A stretch of DNA of 64,000 nucleotides from Margaritifera margaritifera (lineage: Eukaryota; Mollusca; Bivalvia; Unionida; Margaritiferidae), in assembly GCA_029931535.1 (NCBI GenBank), contig JAQPZY010001675.1, positions 5,507,001 through 5,571,000 on the forward strand, read 5' to 3'. Positions 1 to 64,000 of the stretch are shown here, one piece after another; position 1 is the stretch's first letter; every line of letters begins with the position of its first letter. The notes under the pieces are model-generated. The model worked only from the letters and a program-made list of their open reading frames with translations. It ran no database searches and was not told where the DNA came from. A program made the position numbers and the translations under genes.

Positions 1-842
1 ATATACCCTAGGGTGTCCCCTAGTCAGATCAAGTTAGATTTAGCTTGAACATGCATGCGATTTTGTTTAACCATTATTTCAATTCATTGGTATAACAACA
101 GTTACAGACACTACACTTGGTGTATAACATGCAAGAAAAACAGCATGAAAACTTTAAAACTTTATTTTTTTTCACAGTAACATCAGTAACAGGATATCAA
201 CATTTAAAGTAAACAACATAACTGGAAGTGGTAAACAACTTAATAACAAAATCAAAACATCTATGACAAAGGTATCACTAAGAAAAAAAACCTAACCATG
301 AAACTTTTGCATAACAAACATAAAAGACATATAATAATCTTATTTAGGCATTTATCTAACACCAAGAAGAATATTTAAACAAACAAAATCATTAATACTG
401 GCCAAAAGTATTGCAAACTTCCATAAGAGTCAGAAGTACATTGTCCATAAAATTGGTTACAGACACTACAAAACTATAGCATTTCAATACAGCTGCAGAA
501 CCATACATATCTCCATAAAATTCACTTCAAAAATAATTCAACATGAACACATTGACTAGAATTATTCATTAAATGAATGTTGATTAGTTAATAAAATGAT
601 AAAACCACATTGTAACAGGTATATGTCCAATACTTGTGTTAAAATTATGAACTGGTAAATAGCACTTGAAAGTTTAATACTAAATAGTGTTTGTAAGAGT
701 AAAATATTGAAGTATAATGAATGTTCAATAAATCATAGTCACTAAAGTATTGTTCAACCCAAGGTGCTGACTCAAACACAGACCCATATGTGATTGATCT
801 TAAGGTTACAGACACTACACATTAAACCTTGACTTTATATTG
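1..842. other. AT-rich non-coding left edge
   Basis: I see no convincing coding sequence here. The stretch is AT-rich and holds three same-strand copies of the 16-base word described in the repeat-cluster entry (at 101, 455 and 804). If the adjacent minus-strand gene fragment is real, this would be its 3' flank. Confidence 0.5.
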
Positions 843-1478
843 TCATTTCAAATAGAAGTGCTTATGATTTTTTTCCAGATTTGACTTGAGCTTAGACAAT
901 TCAGCTGCATTAAACTTGAAATGACCCCTTTCATTGACTATTTGTGGAGCTTTTACCCTGTACAAGATAGCATCTAGAGCCTCTTGTGAATAATCATCTT
1001 TTTCAGGCCAAACATACATGTTGCCAGACTTTCTCATGTATTTAAGTCTAACTTCGTTATGAAGAATGTCTATTACTTCTGCTAAGTATACATCTAGAGG
1101 TCCCTTCTTTGGCTTAAGTCCTACAGCAACAAATTCTCCAGGGTGGTATTTCTCTATTGGTTTCTATGTGTTGGTTGGTGCTTTTTTGTCAACTTTGATC
1201 TTCTTTGTCACAATGTTTTGTCTTTCTGTTGACTTCCGTTTCTTATTAGGCTTTTCGCTTGTTGCTGAGTTATGATCTTTCTGGTTACTTCCTTGTTTTC
1301 TTTTCTTGTCATTATTTTCTATTGTTGATGGATTCTTGTCTTTAAGTTGTTTTCCTTTCTGACTTAAATTATCTTTATTGAGTACTAACTTTCTCATTTC
1401 CCAGGCATTAACATTTTCGCTGAAGTTGCATCTCCCGTCAACCTTCATGCATTGCTCACAATAACAGCTCAGATTTCT
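843..1478 (-). pseudogene. C-terminal part of a lysine-rich gene, broken by one TAG
   Basis: One minus-strand frame is open from about 1478 to the TAA ending at 843, except for an in-frame TAG at 1164-1166. It begins with a cysteine cluster (CYCEQC), then a long Lys/Asn/Asp-rich low-complexity part ending KKIKVDKKAPTNT. After the stop comes an ordered tail with the motifs KPIEKYHPGEFVAVG, EVRLKYMRKSG and MYVWPEKDD. From memory, similar tails end a poorly characterised, probably transposase-derived family of invertebrate proteins; that link is tentative. The ordered tail after the stop suggests recent inactivation, read-through or an assembly error. Confidence 0.5.
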
Positions 1479-1488
1479 TATGCTCAGT

Positions 1489-1705
1489 TCATAATTCTTG
1501 TTGAAGATTTGAATCGGAAAGTGATTGCTGTTTTTTTAGTAGTCTTGCATCTTTTCTTCTTTCTCTATCAACCCTTTTTAGCTCCTCATGTTTTGCCTTA
1601 TTTTCCCTCTGTTTTTTTCTCCAGTCTTGTACCTTTAGCCTCGTCTTCTCCCTTCTAGCTTTAATCTTCTGTTGATCTTCTTCTGGCTTATCTTTGCTTC
1701 CTAAA
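1489..1705 (-). CDS. Basic coiled-coil segment, probably an exon of the same locus
   Basis: The minus-strand frame reads a highly charged helix of about 70 residues (RREKTRLKVQDWRKKQREN, then EELKRVDRERRKDAR) with no helix breakers. A plausible splice acceptor (TTTGCTTTTAG) precedes it at 1706, and a TGA closes the frame at 1489. The next ORF of the locus starts only about 10 bases further on in another frame. Either an indel separates them or a small intron was missed. Charged N-terminal coils of this kind are common in transposase-like genes. Function is unknown. Confidence 0.4.
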
Positions 1706-2360
1706 AGCAAACAACTTCATTCTCATTTTTGTTCCTCTATGTATACGGATGAAATTTAGACTTTACAAAACATACTTGTAATGAGTACGCAATATGCTTT
1801 CATACATAAGCAAACTGGAATAACCTGTAGATTCTTAAAGAAAAGTATCTGATTGAAAAAGAAATAGCATAAAACCTGATGATTATTCAATGTTCTAGCA
1901 TTTACAATGATTGCACACTTTCCTTAATAATGTAAACAACAGTCGGGTCAATTCACATGTCTAGTAGTGTCTGTAACCATTTGACAATATCAGCAATGTA
2001 TCCAATACTAAGTCTGAGCTCATTGAATTCTCATAATATTTCTGTTTGAATTTACTAGTCTAATGATATGGAATGCAAAAATACTCAGTTTCAATTGCAT
2101 ATTGTAAGAAATCACTGAAAATGTTGCCTGTTATCAGAAATCTAGATGAAAGAAACTATAAATATACCAAAATATTACAAATTGCAGACAGACAATATGT
2201 CAAAATTTAGCCTTACACATCAATACTGTAATAGGAAACATAATTTGGCTTCATTTTTTTAAAAAAAAACAGGGATAAAGTCATAGACAGTATAAAAAGG
2301 GGATATTGGTTACAGACACTACAATTTAAGAGTGTGGTTTACCATTCAATACAAACTTAC

Positions 2361-2453
2361 CAGAGTTGTTCCCAGAGGTTTGCTTTTGTCGTCTTCCCAT
2401 GTCTTAGGGATGTACCATGGTAAAGAACAGAAAAAGTAATTAGGCAGCTTCTT
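2361..2453 (-). CDS. Probable internal exon, 31 codons
   Basis: A clean acceptor (CTTATCCTAG) precedes exactly 31 sense codons, followed by a good donor (CTG|GTAAGT at 2360). The frame is open throughout and reads with normal amino-acid composition (LPNYFFCSLPWYIPKTWEDD). Both edges are phase 0. Its strand and position fit an upstream exon of the lysine-rich fragments at 843-1705, but the phase of the 1705 acceptor differs, so a missing exon or decay must lie between. I do not recognise a domain. Confidence 0.45.
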
Positions 2454-3452
2454 CTAGGATAAGAAATTCAGGTTACATTGTCTTGTAGTAAATTACTCAA
2501 ACAGACAGTGCTCCAAGAATGATGCAATATTCAATCAAGAGAGTTATTGCATCACTTTTTTGCTCTTGGCTGCAGAGGTAAATAGATGATGCAACATTAC
2601 ATCACATAAGATGGAACTTTCTATTGAGAAAAACAATGTTTTAATGACAAGTAGAACAATACTTTTATCTTTCATTTTTATACCTGTTTGTGTAGTGTCT
2701 GTAACTTTTTTTATTTAGTTGCTGTTTTTTAATGGTACAATACAGCACCACCAATTTTGGCCAACTTGGACATCACATGGATACACATGAGCCTTTGTAG
2801 GATTTATACTTTTCCATAATGAAACAACAAAATTATTGCCATATAAACTTGTAAAGGTTACAGACACTACAAAATTTAGAACTGGAAAGTTTGACAAAGA
2901 ACAAGCTCTCAATCGAATATCTTGGCTAGCCATGTGATTTAAATGGTTTTACTACTTATTATAATATAAAGTCGAGTTCTAGATGTCAATAAAAGTTATA
3001 ATGAATGTTATTTTGTACAAAATGTTGGCATATAACAACAGATTAGTGTTTGAATTTCAGTGTTGAAACAAAACTTCTACTGACGGTATTTTGCTTATAA
3101 AATCCATAATATTTTACCGATTTCTTTAATTCAAGAAGCAATATTTGCAGGATAGAATTCCGCATAAAACCAGACCAATAAATGCATAATTTCAGTATGA
3201 TATTTAGAGAATTCTCCATTTTATATTCAAGCTTTTTTCGAGTGAGACTACATAACGCTCAAAAATGGCCATTTTTAGAGCTTGTTTCCATGCATATCTC
3301 AACAATGGGTTACACTAACCTCTTGAAATTTTCAGGAAAGTAAGAGAGGTATATGCCAGGCTTACCAATCTTTAAAATTGGTTCATATCTTGTTTAATTT
3401 TTCTATTTCATGCATATAACATGAAAATTCCTTTATCAGCACCAATACCGTG
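2454..3452. other. Non-coding stretch with two copies of the 16-base word
   Basis: Apart from word copies at 2691-2705 (minus) and 2856-2871 (plus), which face each other across 150 bases, I see no gene here. A short minus-strand ORF at 2715-2933 lies across the second copy and is not supported by splice sites. Confidence 0.4.
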
Positions 3453-3590
3453 TTTTAGCCGATTCAGAAATTCTGTGTCCCAACATTTTGTGAGCCATAC
3501 AGTGTCTCCGGCCTGAGATAAGCGCACGGGTTCTTTGTTCAATTTCAAGTGCAAAAGAAATTTCAAACCAACAGAAGAAATCTATAAAAT
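3453..3590 (+). pseudogene. Inverted, decayed copy of the last LRP-like exon
   Basis: Read on the plus strand, this matches the minus-strand sequence of 4382-4270 over about 130 bases. Shared blocks include CAGTGTCTCCGGC, GCGCACGG and AGAAATTTC in the same order, and the intron before the exon is also similar. The copy has a TGA straight after the acceptor-like CATACAG. It keeps a cysteine (NFKCKRNF) where the partner reads SFTFDRNF. The two lie about 0.7 kb apart in opposite orientation, consistent with an inverted segmental duplication of the exon and its splice region. Confidence 0.6.
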
Positions 3591-4196
3591 GGCCAAAATG
3601 TTAGTACGGATAGTGTGCGGTTTAGGAAAGTTTCAGTATAAAGTTATCTAGATTCAGAATTCTGTTTTCTGCTCCAGATTATTGTTTAACGCCTGGTATA
3701 CGCCTCTCAATGTCAGAACAGGAACGCGAACAACATGCAAATCGATGGTTTTGTTTCTTATCGCATTTCAGTTTAATGGTTGAATTTATTATGAATCAAT
3801 AAAAATTGAAGAGGTTATTTCAAGGCTTGTTTCATGGTTGTATAAGACGTCGTTAAACGAAATCTGCGGAAAGAATATTGTCCTGTTCATAAATCTCAAA
3901 TGAATCAGTTTGTATTTCATTACTCAGCTAATTATTGCTTTAAAGGCAATTAATCACATGGTTTTAAACCATCGGTTCCTATAGTGTTGCCTCTCAGCAG
4001 CATTTGAGCTAAACTAACCAAAATATCGATAATTATTTTTTCAAGACATTTTTTGCATACTTTTATAGTGAACTTATTTGTCTGTTTATCACTCATACGT
4101 GAAAGTGTATTGGATCCACCGATGTCCGCCTAAATCAAATTGTAAAGAGGGTTAATGACAAGATAAATATGTTTTCAGATTAATAGCTTATATCAC

Positions 4197-63976
<59,780 letters not shown>

Positions 63977-64000
63977 TCAACACATTAAAGTCTCGTCAAT

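Larger units (their letters stand above)
101..2871. repeat. Cluster of seven GGTTACAGACACTACA words
   Basis: A 15-16-base word occurs seven times in 2.8 kb. Plus-orientation copies lie at 101-116 (first G absent), 455-470, 804-819, 2308-2323 and 2856-2871. Reverse-complement copies lie at 1964-1978 and 2691-2705. None overlaps the coding parts I accept for this locus. Three neighbouring gaps are close to 350 bases (354, 349 and 344). Copies at 804 and 1978 form an inverted pair bracketing the lysine-rich ORFs, and 2308/2705 form a second inverted pair. I saw no full copy in the rest of the window by eye. The words could be short terminal repeats of nested elements or repeated protein-binding sites; the sequence alone does not decide. 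Confidence 0.85.

Noticed and set aside
2715..2933. 72-codon minus-strand ORF beginning MASQDIRLRACSLSNF
   Set aside because: It reads across one copy of the repeated 16-base word, has no supporting splice sites and no motif; a chance ORF is as likely.

Overview
This is an animal nuclear genome window: AT-rich, intron-rich, full of (TA)n microsatellites and with no operon structure. The organism is probably a marine invertebrate. A bivalve-like mollusc is my best guess, from the general look of the gene and from a retroposon tail ending in (AATC)n at 52.0 kb. The taxon is inference only.

The backbone is one large multi-exon gene on the minus strand. It enters from beyond the right edge and runs down to about 4.2 kb. 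I could assemble 17 consecutive exons (63509 down to 6159, about 1,013 codons) whose splice phases all match. One weaker exon lies at each end. The product is an extracellular LDL-receptor-related-like protein: part of a YWTD beta-propeller then an EGF module, a second propeller and EGF, a third propeller and EGF, then a Sushi/CCP domain. Each propeller is spread over three to five exons, while each EGF and the CCP sits on its own phase 1-1 exon. Two introns are very long: about 19.9 kb (7687-27546) and about 11.3 kb (28837-40136).

Both long introns hold foreign DNA. The 19.9-kb intron carries an AT-rich, heavily decayed cluster of virus-like genes (about 8.2-16.1 and 20.3-26.4 kb), including a coiled-coil fibre-like gene with internal repeats and a capsid-like fragment. 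Within it lie a 1.74-kb hAT-type DNA transposon with matching ends (17924-19664) and a non-LTR retrotransposon remnant (22.1-23.8 kb). The 11.3-kb intron holds a visibly more GC-rich, roughly 8-kb pseudogenised dsDNA-virus-like element of Polinton/adintovirus type (31.4-39.4 kb). In order it has a B-family DNA polymerase, a P-loop NTPase, a jelly-roll capsid-like gene, a small basic core-like gene, an adenain-like protease and structural genes. All are broken by stops and frameshifts. A 12-copy, 40-bp minisatellite with two alternating unit types (30201-30680) lies just upstream of it.

The left edge (1-2.9 kb) is a different locus: a broken minus-strand gene fragment with a lysine-rich coil and a Cys/WPEKDD-type tail. 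Around it are seven copies, in both orientations, of a 15-16-bp word that I did not see elsewhere. Other intronic sequence contains several inverted-repeat (MITE-like) elements, degenerate tandem arrays and simple repeats. All identifications come from reading translations by eye; no database search was possible.
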